Shown here in pieces: positions 1 to 8,843 of a stretch of 17,154 nt of DNA; positions within the stretch are counted from its first letter, which is position 1, and each line of letters opens with the position of its first letter. The stretch lies in assembly GCA_910592005.1 (NCBI GenBank), contig CAJVPP010001929.1, positions 1 through 17,154 of the forward strand. The letters are read 5' to 3'. The notes beneath the pieces are model-generated. The model was not told the origin of the DNA. It saw only the letters and a program-made list of their open reading frames with translations, and searched no databases. This DNA comes from Funneliformis mosseae (lineage: Eukaryota > Glomeromycota > Glomeromycetes > Glomerales > Glomeraceae). The position numbers and the translations under genes are program-made.

Positions 1-180
1 TGTATTTTTTAAATAAAAAAAAAATTTTGAATTTACTTACTTGTAGCCGGAGTTAGAGGCGGTCGGATACTTATGACTGCTACTGTATCATTAAAATTAT
101 TACAATATTTTAAGTATAAGTGTTTTGTATTGTTAAGAAACTATTAAATTAAAATTAATAATAATGTAAATATTATTTGT

Positions 181-339
181 AGAATCACTAAAGAAAATTT
201 CAAAATTGAAATTGATTAAGATAATAAAATTTAGTTAGTAAAAAATGATGAACCTAAAGAATTATCAAAGCAAATGTTATTTAACTCTCAAGCTGCAAAA
301 CAATTTAAAATAACATTTGAAATATTTATGAAAAATTAA
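181..339 (+). pseudogene. Short coding relic, unidentified
   Basis: One reading frame stays protein-like for about 50 codons apart from two stops (217-219 and 232-234). It ends in a stop at 337-339. The longest clean piece (235-336) includes the residues LFNSQAAKQFKITFEIF, which is less biased than the surrounding AT-rich DNA would give. I do not recognise a domain with confidence; it could be the edge of a decayed multicopy gene or transposon. It lies 150 bp outside the hAT-like element and is probably independent of it. No start codon or promoter can be assigned. Confidence 0.25.
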
Positions 340-650
340 TTAATAAATATATATTACTATCAAGCGATATTATTATTTTAATATTTATATATATTAAATT
401 TAATAAAAAATTAGACCAATCAAAAATTGAGTATATTATTAATAATTAGGAAATAATCTGACATAAAAATTGACCAATCATACAAATTATAGGTTGGAAC
501 CGTTGGTATAATTCAATGCAACATAACATAAATTTTTCGAAAACCGGGTTTAATAAAACCGAAATATCGAATTTAATAAAACCGGAAGTTTACCGAATAT
601 ATAACTATTTTGACCAAAATTATGATTTAAATTTTTTTTTTTGAAATAAT

Positions 651-841
651 ATTCATCGCGTGTACGATATGATATCATCGCTTCCCTTTTGTCACCTGTG
701 TCACACCCCCTCCCTTTTTCATTTTTTCATATATATTCAAAATGTGAAACCCTATTTGTCACTTAGGTTAGTGTCACATGGATTCGAGTTAGGTTAGGGT
801 GAGGGAAAGTGTTTAAGAAGTATCGCACCCCTGCGATGAAT
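651..841. mobile_element. Candidate nested MITE with 9-bp inverted ends
   Basis: ATTCATCGC at 651-659 is exactly reversed as GCGATGAAT at 833-841, and weaker inverted similarity continues inward (TACGATAT near 663 against GTATCGCA near 820). The 191-bp interior has more G and C than the flanks and is built from GTCAC, TGTCAC and AGGTTAG motifs, unlike the surrounding hAT sequence. It interrupts the element that runs from 489 to 1354, so it would be the younger insertion. No transposase is encoded and no target duplication is obvious, so the superfamily is unknown. Confidence 0.4.
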
Positions 842-939
842 AAATTTACAATTTTTTTTTTTTTATTAAAAAAAAATTCTATGTAATGAAAATTAAAATT
901 TTGAATTTGTACATTTTTTGACAGTATTCTTCCGTTAGA

Positions 940-963
940 TTATATATATATATATATATATAT
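940..963. repeat. (TA)n microsatellite
   Basis: About eleven consecutive TA units lie just upstream of the hAT transposase relic. A simple length-variable repeat with no evident function. Confidence 0.9.
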
Positions 964-980
964 GCGATTCTAATTAATTT

Positions 981-1128
981 TTCATACCTCAACTTTATAG
1001 AAAATATCTATCTATTCCTGCAACTTCTGTATCTAGCGAAACATTGTTTTCAGACGCAAGTAATTATATATATTTCAGCAAGACGTATTCAATTATCTCC
1101 GGATTTGGTGAATCATGTTTTATTTTAA
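981..1128 (+). pseudogene. hAT transposase C-terminal dimerisation domain, frameshifted
   Basis: The first part (981 to about 1066) translates to a stretch containing YLSIPATSVSSETLFSDAS, a close match to the conserved hAT dimerisation-domain signature (YL.IPATSVPSERLFSDAG). The frame then shifts by one base within the TA-rich run near 1066-1074. The downstream frame continues with ISARRIQLSPDLVNHVLF and a stop at 1126-1128, matching the usual (I)SAKR.RLSP..VN.LLFL ending of these proteins. The catalytic RNase H-like core and BED zinc finger are absent. It is therefore a non-functional remnant of the family that mobilised the surrounding element. Confidence 0.8.
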
Positions 1129-1359
1129 TTTTTTATCTATCGTTTTAAACATACTTAATATTTATTCCTTCAATAAAATTAATAAAAATCAAAGAAAAAA
1201 AATATTTTGTTAACATTATAAAACTTATCGTAATTCGGTTTTTCGGGTTATTACAACCGAATGCTCGATTTAATCGGTTTTATTTAAATCCGGGTCTCAA
1301 ATTTAAAAAAGTGTTTAAAACAAGTTTGTGAAAATAAAACCGGTTCCAGCCTCTATTTA

Positions 1360-2243
1360 ATGTCTGCAATGCCTGATGAAGATTGATTGTTACGAGAAAA
1401 TTTTTAAGAGAAAATTTTCGTGCATGTTAACAGATTGATCTTAACCAGTTGCTTTAACTTATTGCCATTGAGATTTTTTTTTTGAATTGATGCCTGCTCT
1501 TCATTGACCTATTCCCCTCCTTGTCTACATTGACGTTCTGCGGCATTCATTTTGACAGAATGTTATAAATGTTACACGAATTAACTTGTTTATTTAAAAA
1601 AAAAATAAATAAATAAATTAAGATTACTATATTTAGACAAGACTGAGCAGCATGACTTTTTGGGAATTCGTTTTTTTTTGGATCACAAAGCGTCATTTCA
1701 CTTTAATTTAGATCCTTCGTTAATTTTTAGGAAAAATTCAATTAAAGTTTCATAATTCATGCCGTTAATGTTTATTGGTGTTAAAATAAATTAATTAAAA
1801 ACCTAAATTTAAGATTTTCCCTTTTCATTGGTAATTTTTATTTATATCGTGTAAATTAATTAAAAAATCAAATAATTTATAAAATAAAGAATCTTTATTA
1901 GATAAAGGTGATAATTGCTTCTTCAGCTTCATTCTCTCGTAATATGTACTCGACTTATTTAGTAGGTGACTATTTTTTTTCTCCCATGAAAACCTGATGT
2001 TGAATGTCTGGATGAAACAGTTAAATTCGACGTAAAAACCATGAACCACGAACCCTGAATCTTTCATTTTTGGATGGAAATATGGTGCCCATTAAATCTT
2101 TTATCTTTCGAATATTCATTAATCGCAAAAAAAAATAAGTTCAATTAAAAAAGCAACGGTTTTATTTTTCTAATAACGCTCTGTTTCAAATAATATAAAG
2201 ATCATCAAAAGAATAATTAGAATACTCGCATAAAATGATGAAA
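1360..2243. other. Non-coding stretch before the receptor gene
   Basis: I see no recognisable gene or RNA here. The only open frame of note is 80 codons on the minus strand (1825-2067); its translation is Lys/Asn/Phe-rich, as random AT-rich DNA gives, and resembles no family I know. Slightly GC-richer patches occur at 1490-1560 and 1980-2060. The receptor promoter presumably lies in the last few hundred bases. Confidence 0.5.
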
Positions 2244-2298
<55 letters not shown>

Positions 2299-2333
2299 GG
2301 AAGAAATTTTTTTTTTTTTTTTAAAAAAAAAAA
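2244..2333. promoter_or_regulatory. Double T-run/A-run tract upstream of receptor gene
   Basis: Twelve T (2244-2255) are followed directly by 41 A (2256-2296), a ten-base spacer, then 16 T (2307-2322) and 11 A (2323-2333). The start codon is 41 bp further on. Long poly(dA:dT) tracts exclude nucleosomes in fungi, so this is a plausible nucleosome-depleted core promoter or 5' UTR. Each T-A pair could also fold back in the transcript. The exact A-run length may be affected by sequencing error in homopolymers. Confidence 0.5.
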
Positions 2334-2374
2334 TTAATTAATATAAAAAAAAAATAATATAGTTAATAAATAAT

Positions 2375-3734
2375 ATGGAAGATGTAAATGAAATTATTGT
2401 GAATGGGACAACGGTCGAATTTAATGCTAAAGGAACGATAGCGATATTAGCGACCAGCACGATTAGTAATATAGCAGTTGTCGTGATGTTTTTTTGTATA
2501 ATAAGCCAAAATCATTCTACAAGACACACCGTGGTTACAAGATTAGTGCTGAATTTATTTTTATCCGATTTTATACAGTCAATCGGATTCATGTTAAGCT
2601 ACAATTGGGCCATTAAAGGGGTAATAAAACAAGGAATTTATTGCGATATACAAGGATTCCTCATCAATTTAGGAGACGTTGCGTCGGGATTTTGGGCATT
2701 CATAATATGCGTGCACACTTATATGCTCGTGGTCCATTCTTATGAATATCCACATATAGTATTTCTATCCATGATAACCATATGGCCGTTCAATATCTTA
2801 ATATCGGCTTTAGGTTTCGCTATTCAAAATGCCTCCGATGGTAAAAGGTTTTATGGTAGCGCGGGCGGTAGTTGGTGTTGGATTGATAGTGGTTTTCAAG
2901 AATATCGAATTGGTTTTCATTACGGAATCATCTTATTCATCGCCGCGGCCATGATCACCCTTTATGCCGTTATGTTTGTGATATTGTACAGACGTCAACG
3001 AACAATGTCAACGAGAGGATCAAGGAGGGTTTTACAGAATGTGAATAAGAAGCTTGTATGGTATCCCGCCGTCTATATCGTTCTCATATTTCCGTTAGCC
3101 CTACGTAAGTTATCCTTATTTTCGATCTTTTGGCAACACGACTTAATTATTTATCTAACTCCGCGTGCCAATCTTCTTACAGAACGTATCGTTGGTCTTG
3201 CTTCTCAAAATACACTTATTTGGTCTTCTAAATAGTAAGCGTTCCCTTCTTTTCAAAAAAAAAAAAAAAATGGAGAATGAATTGATCTAATGAATTTTCT
3301 TCCTACATGTTAGTTTAATTGCTGCTGGAAGTATCTTTACGAGCGCAGGATTAGCAAATGCGATCATTTATGGTATAACTCGTAACCTTGTATCCGTAAA
3401 ACCTGTGATGGCCATGGTACCCAAAATTCGTCGATTCACCAACACGGTCGCATCACCAACGACTACCTACTTTACAAATACGCGGAGTTCGTTCTTTTTT
3501 AACTCAAATTCCGGCAGAATCACCACCGACATGGATCCCATGTCAATCATTTCAATTACAGCCACACAGCCGATGCGAATAAGTTATATGGAAAACCCGA
3601 CGATTTATGAGTGTGATGATGAAAGTCGGTATCTAACGAGTACTAACGCGGTGACTCCGCCAAGTCCTACTCATTCAACTGATCCATTAAACAGCCATAA
3701 TCATAATTCTTCGGATACGATCTCTCCCGTCTGA
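2375..3734 (+). CDS. Git3/cAMP-receptor-like G-protein-coupled receptor
   Basis: Predicted seven-transmembrane receptor of the plasma membrane, likely sensing a nutrient or cAMP-like ligand through a heterotrimeric G protein. The model has three exons: 2375-3104, 3183-3234 and 3314-3734 (400 aa). Introns of 78 and 79 bp have GTAAG donors and TTACAG/TTAG acceptors. Hydrophobic helices lie near residues 21-43, 51-76, 95-120, 128-150, 180-205, 227-248 and 258-281. The extracellular N-terminus carries an NGT glycosylation site at 10. Cys90 and Cys168 (in the WCWI motif) could form the usual disulfide. The third loop is basic (YRRQR...RGSRR), followed by KLVWYPAVYIVLIFPLAL in helix 6, a pattern typical of Git3- and slime-mould cAMP-receptor-like proteins. 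The tail (about 292-400) is Ser/Thr-rich with PPSP motifs, suggesting phosphorylation. The ligand is unknown. Splicing across intron 2 is essential because its donor overlaps an in-frame TAG. Confidence 0.85.
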
Positions 3735-4340
3735 TGTTAATGATTTATTCGGTGTAACTTAGATTGTTAAAATTGTAGGATGTATTTTTATTAAATGTAT
3801 AAAATATAATTAATGTATGTATATAATATATAATCTTATTCGCTCGACTTCGCGTATCTTATGACCATCCCCATTAACGTTACGCGTTTTTCCCTTCGAT
3901 TATCAACAAACTATCTGGATCATTAATGTAAAATTTAGGACATATGAATCAAATCTAGATACATCTGATCTCCCATTATTAGCGGTCACATGTAGCATTA
4001 TTTGTATCAAAACTTTGTATTTGTATTCCAAAAATTTTTTTTTAATTATTTCTTTAAAAAAAAAAAAATAATTCTAGAAACTTTTTTGTCCAACCCTTTT
4101 TTTTATTTGAGTGATATTGTTTTTTTTTATTATTATTTATTTTTAAACAAAAAAGAACTGTTTGTATATATCATTTTAACTAAATTAATATTTTTAATAG
4201 AAACCTTAATAGGTTAAATTCGAGGTCAGATGACAAACCAGTAACAATACCTGAAATAATTTAGCATTATCCTTCCAAATGTAGTTAATAAGCTATTATT
4301 ATTTAGCTAATTTAAAATGAATATTGTTTTAACAAATGTA
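3735..4340. other. Non-coding stretch downstream of receptor gene
   Basis: It holds the probable 3' UTR of the receptor, with an AT-rich TATAAAATATAATTAATG area near 3797-3816. Otherwise only homopolymer runs are seen. An open frame at 4002-4217 is almost entirely Phe, Lys, Leu and Ile from poly(T)/poly(A) and is not credible. A slightly GC-richer piece (3838-3900) has no coding signature. Confidence 0.5.
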
Positions 4341-4660
4341 ACAAAGTATGACTGGTGAATCTTTAACTTTTTATGAGAGATTATCGGTATGTCACAAACT
4401 GCACTTGTTTGTTTGTACAACAAATTCTAGATGCGAGGGATATCTCGCTAACTGCGCTGAAAAAAAAAAAAAAAAGATTTCAAAGAATAATATATATATA
4501 ATTTATCATCAATTCATCAAATTCACAAAAAAAAAAAAAAAAAAAAATTTTTCTCTCTCCTTTTTTTTTTCTTCTTTTCTTCTTTTTCTTTTTTGTTTAA
4601 GTTTCATTGTCCAGTCTCCCAAATAAGGAATCATTTGTCATAATTAGTTTCTTTGTGGTT
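4341..4660. other. Homopolymer-rich stretch, possible minor gene fragment
   Basis: An ATG at 4348 opens a frame beginning MTGESLTFYERLS, with a potential intron donor GTATGT right after it (4387) and an acceptor CTAG near 4431. Joining them gives an immediate stop, and the unspliced frame soon dissolves into a poly-Lys run from A16. Further on are a run of 19 A (about 4528-4546) and a pyrimidine-rich stretch (about 4547-4600). I do not recognise a gene. Confidence 0.3.
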
Positions 4661-4910
4661 TTAGGTTGTGGACACTTTCGGTGATTGAATTCCGAATTCT
4701 CAACATTATGAATGTAACCAGATGATGGCGGGTCCATTGGATGGCACAAAAAGATCAAGAACCGGTTTTCAGCTCGAATTTTGGTTAGAATCCTCGTCGA
4801 TCCTCGGTTACGTTCTACAAAGTTTTTGTTTCGCCGTACGAAAAATGAATGGAGACCGCCCACCTGCATGTCATGTAAATTTTGGTCATTTACCTAGTTT
4901 CTAGGTTTTC
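4660..4910. other. Isolated GC-richer island of unknown origin
   Basis: This stretch has clearly more G and C than its surroundings and includes the palindrome GAATTCCGAATTC (4687-4699). Both strands are open for 60-90 codons: the plus frame (4722-4904) contains RTGFQLEFWLESSSILGYVL, and the minus frame (4597-4869) starts MQVGGLHSFFVRRNKNF. The plus-strand style (aromatic-rich, ending near PPACHVNFGHL) looks like a decayed copy of a dispersed repeat rather than a single-copy gene. That is an impression, not a match. No known domain is visible. Confidence 0.35.
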
Positions 4911-4989
4911 CAATGATATTGAAACACAAAAATCTCATTTATTTTTATTATTTTTATTTTTATTTTTATTTTTTTTTTAAAAAAAATTC

Positions 4990-6402
4990 TCATCTTCTAT
5001 CTATAGGATAAATCTTTAAATTTTGATATCTCGTAGAATATTGTTGTATGAGTCTTGGATATTCTATATCATTCATATGAGTTTCTTCAATCCATAACGT
5101 TTTTAAAGGTGCTTTACAAGATTTAAAAAAAATTTCTAAACCCTTCAAGGTGAACTTAAAATTTAACGTTAGATGGGTTAATGAAGGGGGTAAATATTCT
5201 CCAAACATTTCCAATAATTGATCGTTGAGACTCGTGAATTTTGATTTTGATGTTCTAACCTCCAATCGTTTTAATTCATGTTTTTTACTCGCCCAATAAA
5301 ATAAATGTGAATGTATTACAGGTAAATTTATGTTCATAGAAAGGTAATTAATGTTATGAAAATTATCCGTTAAAACTTGTATGGTACTGATCGTAAAATC
5401 ATCAATTATTAAATCCTTTAATGATTCTCCACTATTCTCTCCAATGATCTGTATTAACGTTATCGTTATGTTCGGTTCCCACTTGTTATCTAATAATTTT
5501 AACCCTTCAATTTGAAATGTTGAATTGGAAAATTCTTGACAATGATTTATCGTAAGTTCATTACAAAAGTTCATCGTTAATGATTTTAAATTATGACATC
5601 TCATCAATCCCTCCAATGAAAATCCCGTGAAATCAATCAATGAAAAGGTTATCGTGTTCAAAAAATTAGCTTGATATAATTCTAAATATGGAATGATTCT
5701 TCCAAAATAATTTCCCCCTTTATTTATTGTGAAAACTTTTAAATTCCTTTGCGTTTTGATAATATTCACTAAAAGTGATGTATCGATATCTTTTCCAAAA
5801 CTAAAATATAATTCTTCAATCTTAAAGCATAACGTTGGTAACCTCTTCAATAAATCGATAAAATTTGGATACCTCGCGGGGTGAAAATGTCCCAACTTAA
5901 ATTGTAAACTTTTCAAATTGGTTATACCAGGTTGTACTTTTGTAAAAATCCTCGAATCTGGAAGATCCGAGTTATAATTAATGTTAAATGTACGTAGATT
6001 TTTACTATGACGCATAAACATTAAACACATTTGTTTAAAAATTAAGTGTACAAGTTCCGGTTCCTTTTTCCAACTCTTTATCGTCTGAAATATTTGATAA
6101 TCATTAAATTCTTGCAAGAATTCCGCGTATTGAAATAAAGGTTTCACCGTTGTGTCAATCTTCAAATCGTGAGCTATCAAGGTTTTTGCTTCCTCCTCAT
6201 TAAGACAAGTGATATACGTTCGAAGTAATCTGTTCCTTTTATTAAAACTTATCTCGCTAAAAGGTCGTTTCCATAGTAAAGGAATTGTAAGTCTACACCA
6301 TTGTCTGCAAATAAAAAGGCAATTGTATAAATTAAGTTTGTCATCTTGAAGATGTTTTATAATTTGAATAATAACGTCTTCGTTTAATACCAGAAGTGGC
6401 AT
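4990..6402 (-). CDS. F-box protein with LRR-like C-terminal region (A)
   Basis: Intronless 470-residue protein. Residues 3-50 form an F-box-like helix bundle (VLNEDVIIQIIKHL, then CRQWCRLTIPLLWKRPF), the segment that docks on SKP1 in SCF ubiquitin ligases. From about residue 155 to 460 irregular leucine-rich units recur (LKSLQFKL, IEELYFSF, LKVFTINK, LKSLTMNF, LKDLIIDD, LKRLEVRT, LTHLTLNF), a likely curved substrate-binding surface. It is probably a substrate receptor of a CUL1-type ligase; the substrate cannot be read. A conserved link after the F-box (LLRTYITCLNEEE, then FLQEF) is shared with the F-box gene at 8844, so the two are paralogs. The start ATG at 6400-6402 is the only one before the F-box. 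A divergent thiolase gene starts 235 bp away. Such genes form large lineage-specific families in Rhizophagus-type fungi. Confidence 0.8.
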   Translation of the reverse strand: MPLLVLNEDVIIQIIKHLQDDKLNLYNCLFICRQWCRLTIPLLWKRPFSEISFNKRNRLLRTYITCLNEEEAKTLIAHDLKIDTTVKPLFQYAEFLQEFNDYQIFQTIKSWKKEPELVHLIFKQMCLMFMRHSKNLRTFNINYNSDLPDSRIFTKVQPGITNLKSLQFKLGHFHPARYPNFIDLLKRLPTLCFKIEELYFSFGKDIDTSLLVNIIKTQRNLKVFTINKGGNYFGRIIPYLELYQANFLNTITFSLIDFTGFSLEGLMRCHNLKSLTMNFCNELTINHCQEFSNSTFQIEGLKLLDNKWEPNITITLIQIIGENSGESLKDLIIDDFTISTIQVLTDNFHNINYLSMNINLPVIHSHLFYWASKKHELKRLEVRTSKSKFTSLNDQLLEMFGEYLPPSLTHLTLNFKFTLKGLEIFFKSCKAPLKTLWIEETHMNDIEYPRLIQQYSTRYQNLKIYPIDRR

Positions 6403-6637
6403 GTTCGATTAAAAAATAATAATAATAATAATAATAGTGAAAAAAAATTAATGGAAAGAGGAAAAAAAGATAACCATAAAACGCTTATTTAGTTTCACAT
6501 TTTATGCAATCCCAAAAGGTTTTGTATTACCCAAAAAACAAATCAAAGTTGGATCGATCGACAACCTAAATCAAGGTTCATTGCCAATTTTTGTTTTAAA
6601 AAATTTTTCTTTTATTTTCCCTCCGTTAAAAAGAATA
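6403..6637. promoter_or_regulatory. Divergent promoter between F-box A and thiolase
   Basis: The two start codons are 235 bp apart and face away from each other, so this space must hold both promoters. An (AAT)n microsatellite (about 6416-6435) sits in the F-box 5' leader. A CCAAT pentamer at 6584-6588, about 50 bp before the thiolase start, is a candidate HAP-complex site. GGATCGATCG at 6551-6560 is a small palindromic cluster. Co-regulation of the two genes is possible but not shown. Confidence 0.45.
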
Positions 6638-8526
6638 ATGGCAGATTCTCAAAGAAAGTCATATGTAATTGGTGTTGGAATGACCAATTTTATCAAGCCA
6701 CGCGGTCAGGTTGATTATCCCGGTAAGAACCATAAATAAAACTTTTGATTTTCCCGTTTGGATAAAAATTTACATATTCTCCTTAATAGTAATGGCTCGT
6801 GAAGCCGTTGTCAAAGCACTTTTGGACATTGAAAAAACTTATGATGTAATTCAACAAGTGTATGTAGGGTATTGCTTTGGTGATAGTACTTGCGGACAAC
6901 GTGCTGTTTATCAGCTTGGCATGACTCAAATTCCCGTTATGTAAGATATAATTTAATTATTATTTTTTTTTTTTTAGCAGACTAACTCATTTAGTTACTT
7001 TGGCTAAAATCAATGATATTTTCAAAAGTAACGTAAATAATAATTGTTCAACTGGATCAACCGCATTGTACTTGGCTCGTCAAGCTGTTGAATTCGGAAT
7101 CGTTGATTGCGCTCTTGCCTTAGGTTTCGAGAAGATGACAAGTGGTATGTATAAATTTTTTTTGAAAATTTACCATTTCAAAATATTTTCGTGAATTATA
7201 TTATGTATTTATAGGGTCTATCGCAAATTACTATAAGGATCGCACCAACCCACTTGGTAAATATAATCTTATTAATCCTTTTGAATCCGTTTATAATTCA
7301 AAGTAAATCTATAAACTTTATTAATTGATTTAGATACTACGGTATCGCTCCTATCGGAAACTCGAGGAATAACCAATTCACCTTTTGCGGCCCAAATATT
7401 TGGAAATGCCGGCATAGAGTATTGTGAAAATTATGGTGCAACTGCAGAACACATGGCAAAGATTGGTGAAAAAAATCATCGTCATAGGTAAATTATTTAT
7501 TTCCCTCAAGAAAAAAAAAAAGTTTTATTTTTTTCTAAAAATTCAAGAATCTATTTTTTAGTGCAAACAATCCGTATGCTCAATTTCAAAATGTTTACAC
7601 ATTAGAACAAATAAAATCATCACCTCAAATCTTTGGTCCGCTTACAAAACTTCAATGTTGTCCTACATCGGATGGATCAGCGGCTGTTATAGTAGCATCA
7701 GAAAAATTTGTCATTGAAAATAATTTACAAGGTCAAGCAATTGAAATTGTTGCTCAGGCTATGGCAACTGATTCTCCTGACTTGTTGGAAAAGAGAAGCT
7801 CAATCGAATTAGCAGGGGCTGATATGACTAGAAAAGCTGCCAAACAAGTTTATGAGCAAGCTGGTATCACTGCCGATGATATTCAGGTTGTCGAATTACA
7901 TGATTGTTTTAGCTCTAATGAGGTAAGTCATACCTGAAAAAAAAAAGAGAAAAATATTTAAAAGAATTCATCACAGAAGAAATAAATGTCTTTATTTTTT
8001 AGTTGATTACTTATGACGCTCTTGGACTTTGTAAACCTGGACAAGCTCACAAGTTGGTTGATTCGAATGATGTTACGTATGGCGGCAAATATGTGATAAA
8101 TCCATCAGGCGGTTTAATTTCTAAAGGTCATCCTCTAGGTGCAACCGGATTAGCTCAGTGTGCTGAATTGGTATGCATATAAGCTGCGTACATATTCATT
8201 TTCTGTTTTTTAAAGCAATAATCTTATAATTAATTGATCTGATTGGAACTTTTTGATAGGTCTGGCAATTAAGAGGATGGTGTACAAATAGGCAAGTGCC
8301 AAATCTGAAATATGCGCTACAGCATAATATTGGACTTGGTGGTGCTGTCGTTGTGTCTGTTTATAAACAAGCTGAATTACAAGGTAAAAATAACGATGAT
8401 AAGACAGGTTGGAAGCGAAGATTTGGTTATAATCCTGCTATTGAATCAAGAGGCATCACTGAACAGGATTTTAGAAAAGTCTGTTCAAAACAGATTAGCG
8501 AATATTTACTTGCCGCTAAATTGTAA
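6638..8526 (+). CDS. SCP2-type peroxisomal thiolase (SCPx thiolase domain)
   Basis: Predicted 3-oxoacyl-CoA thiolase of the sterol-carrier-protein-x class, cleaving 3-oxoacyl-CoA in the peroxisome. Exons are 6638-6722, 6790-6940, 7029-7144, 7215-7256, 7334-7487, 7562-7922, 8003-8170 and 8260-8526, giving 447 aa; all introns are 67-89 bp with GT-AG ends. The N-terminus matches the family ([12 protein letters not shown], then [15 protein letters not shown]). The nucleophilic cysteine is Cys85 in [11 protein letters not shown]. Other active-site blocks are HDCFSSNE (296-303) and [17 protein letters not shown] (336-352), with [12 protein letters not shown] near the C-terminus. The protein ends in AKL, a peroxisomal PTS1 signal. 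It resembles the N-terminal thiolase half of human SCPx but has no C-terminal SCP2 lipid-transfer domain; the linker runs straight to AKL. No premature stop is seen, and the spliced frame is continuous. Confidence 0.92.
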
Positions 8527-8566
8527 AAAGTAATTTAATGTATTTAATGTTTAAGCTTAAATAATT

Positions 8567-8567
<1 letters not shown>

Positions 8568-8596
<29 letters not shown>
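8568..8596. repeat. (TAA)n microsatellite in thiolase 3' region
   Basis: About nine TAA units start 42 bp after the thiolase stop codon and run into an AATAAA-like string (about 8593-8604), which could serve as the poly(A) signal. Confidence 0.85.
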
Positions 8597-8600
<4 letters not shown>

Positions 8601-8783
8601 TAAATCAAATCATCAATCGACATCTTTTCCGAAAAGACCATTGATAAATGCCAATTTTATATGTTTGTGCAACATTTGTTGATCAAAGTCATGTCAGTTT
8701 TTCCTGATAATTTTCAAGTTGATTTTCCCTTTTTTTATGAAAGTTGTGTAATGTTCATTGCGCCATAAATACGGTTACAAAAA

Positions 8784-8839
8784 TTTTTTTTTTTTTGAAA
8801 AAAAAAAAAAAAAAAATTCTTTTCTCAAAAAAAAAAAAA
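8784..8839. promoter_or_regulatory. T-run/A-run tract just before F-box B start
   Basis: Thirteen T (8784-8796), one G, 19 A (8798-8816), a short TTCTTTTCTC pyrimidine spacer and 13 A (8827-8839) sit directly upstream of the ATG at 8844. It resembles the tracts before the receptor and BTB genes. Likely a nucleosome-free core promoter or an A-rich 5' leader. Confidence 0.5.
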
Positions 8840-8843
8840 GACG

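Larger units (their letters stand above)
489..1354 (+). mobile_element. Deleted hAT-type DNA transposon
   Basis: The ends form imperfect terminal inverted repeats: the left end at 489-507 reads ATAGGTTGGAACCGTT and the right end at 1333-1354, read on the minus strand, starts ATAGAGGCTGGAACCGGTT. Inside both ends are clustered AAAACCG motifs in mirrored orientation (about 540-600 and 1235-1345), like the subterminal repeats hAT transposases bind. A degraded hAT C-terminal domain at 981-1128 points toward the right end, as expected. At about 0.87 kb the element is far too short to be autonomous. The flanks AAATTAT and ATTTAAT do not give a clean 8-bp target duplication, so it is old or its ends are off by a few bases. 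A second small inverted-repeat element is nested within it. Confidence 0.6.

Noticed and set aside
30..145. Minus-strand open stretch ending in a good splice-donor-like string near 32-42
   Set aside because: Only about 30 codons, bounded by a stop, with no family similarity; a donor-like string alone is weak evidence.
568..1330. Direct or inverted AAAACCG motifs as a possible CRISPR-like array
   Set aside because: Spacing is irregular, motifs are short and orientation mirrors the two transposon ends; this is a hAT subterminal repeat pattern in a eukaryote.
1825..2067. 80-codon open frame on the minus strand
   Set aside because: Composition is that of AT-rich DNA, with no recognisable motif, promoter context or splice structure.
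4002..4217. 71-codon open frame on the plus strand
   Set aside because: The translation is dominated by Phe, Lys, Leu and Ile from T and A runs; no plausible protein.
4348..4626. 92-codon open frame starting MTGESLTFYERLS
   Set aside because: It runs into long poly-Lys and poly-Phe/Leu stretches from A and T tracts; the possible intron leads to a prompt stop.
8312..8533. Second open frame over the last thiolase exon
   Set aside because: It is an out-of-frame shadow of the exon that encodes the conserved thiolase C-terminus and AKL.
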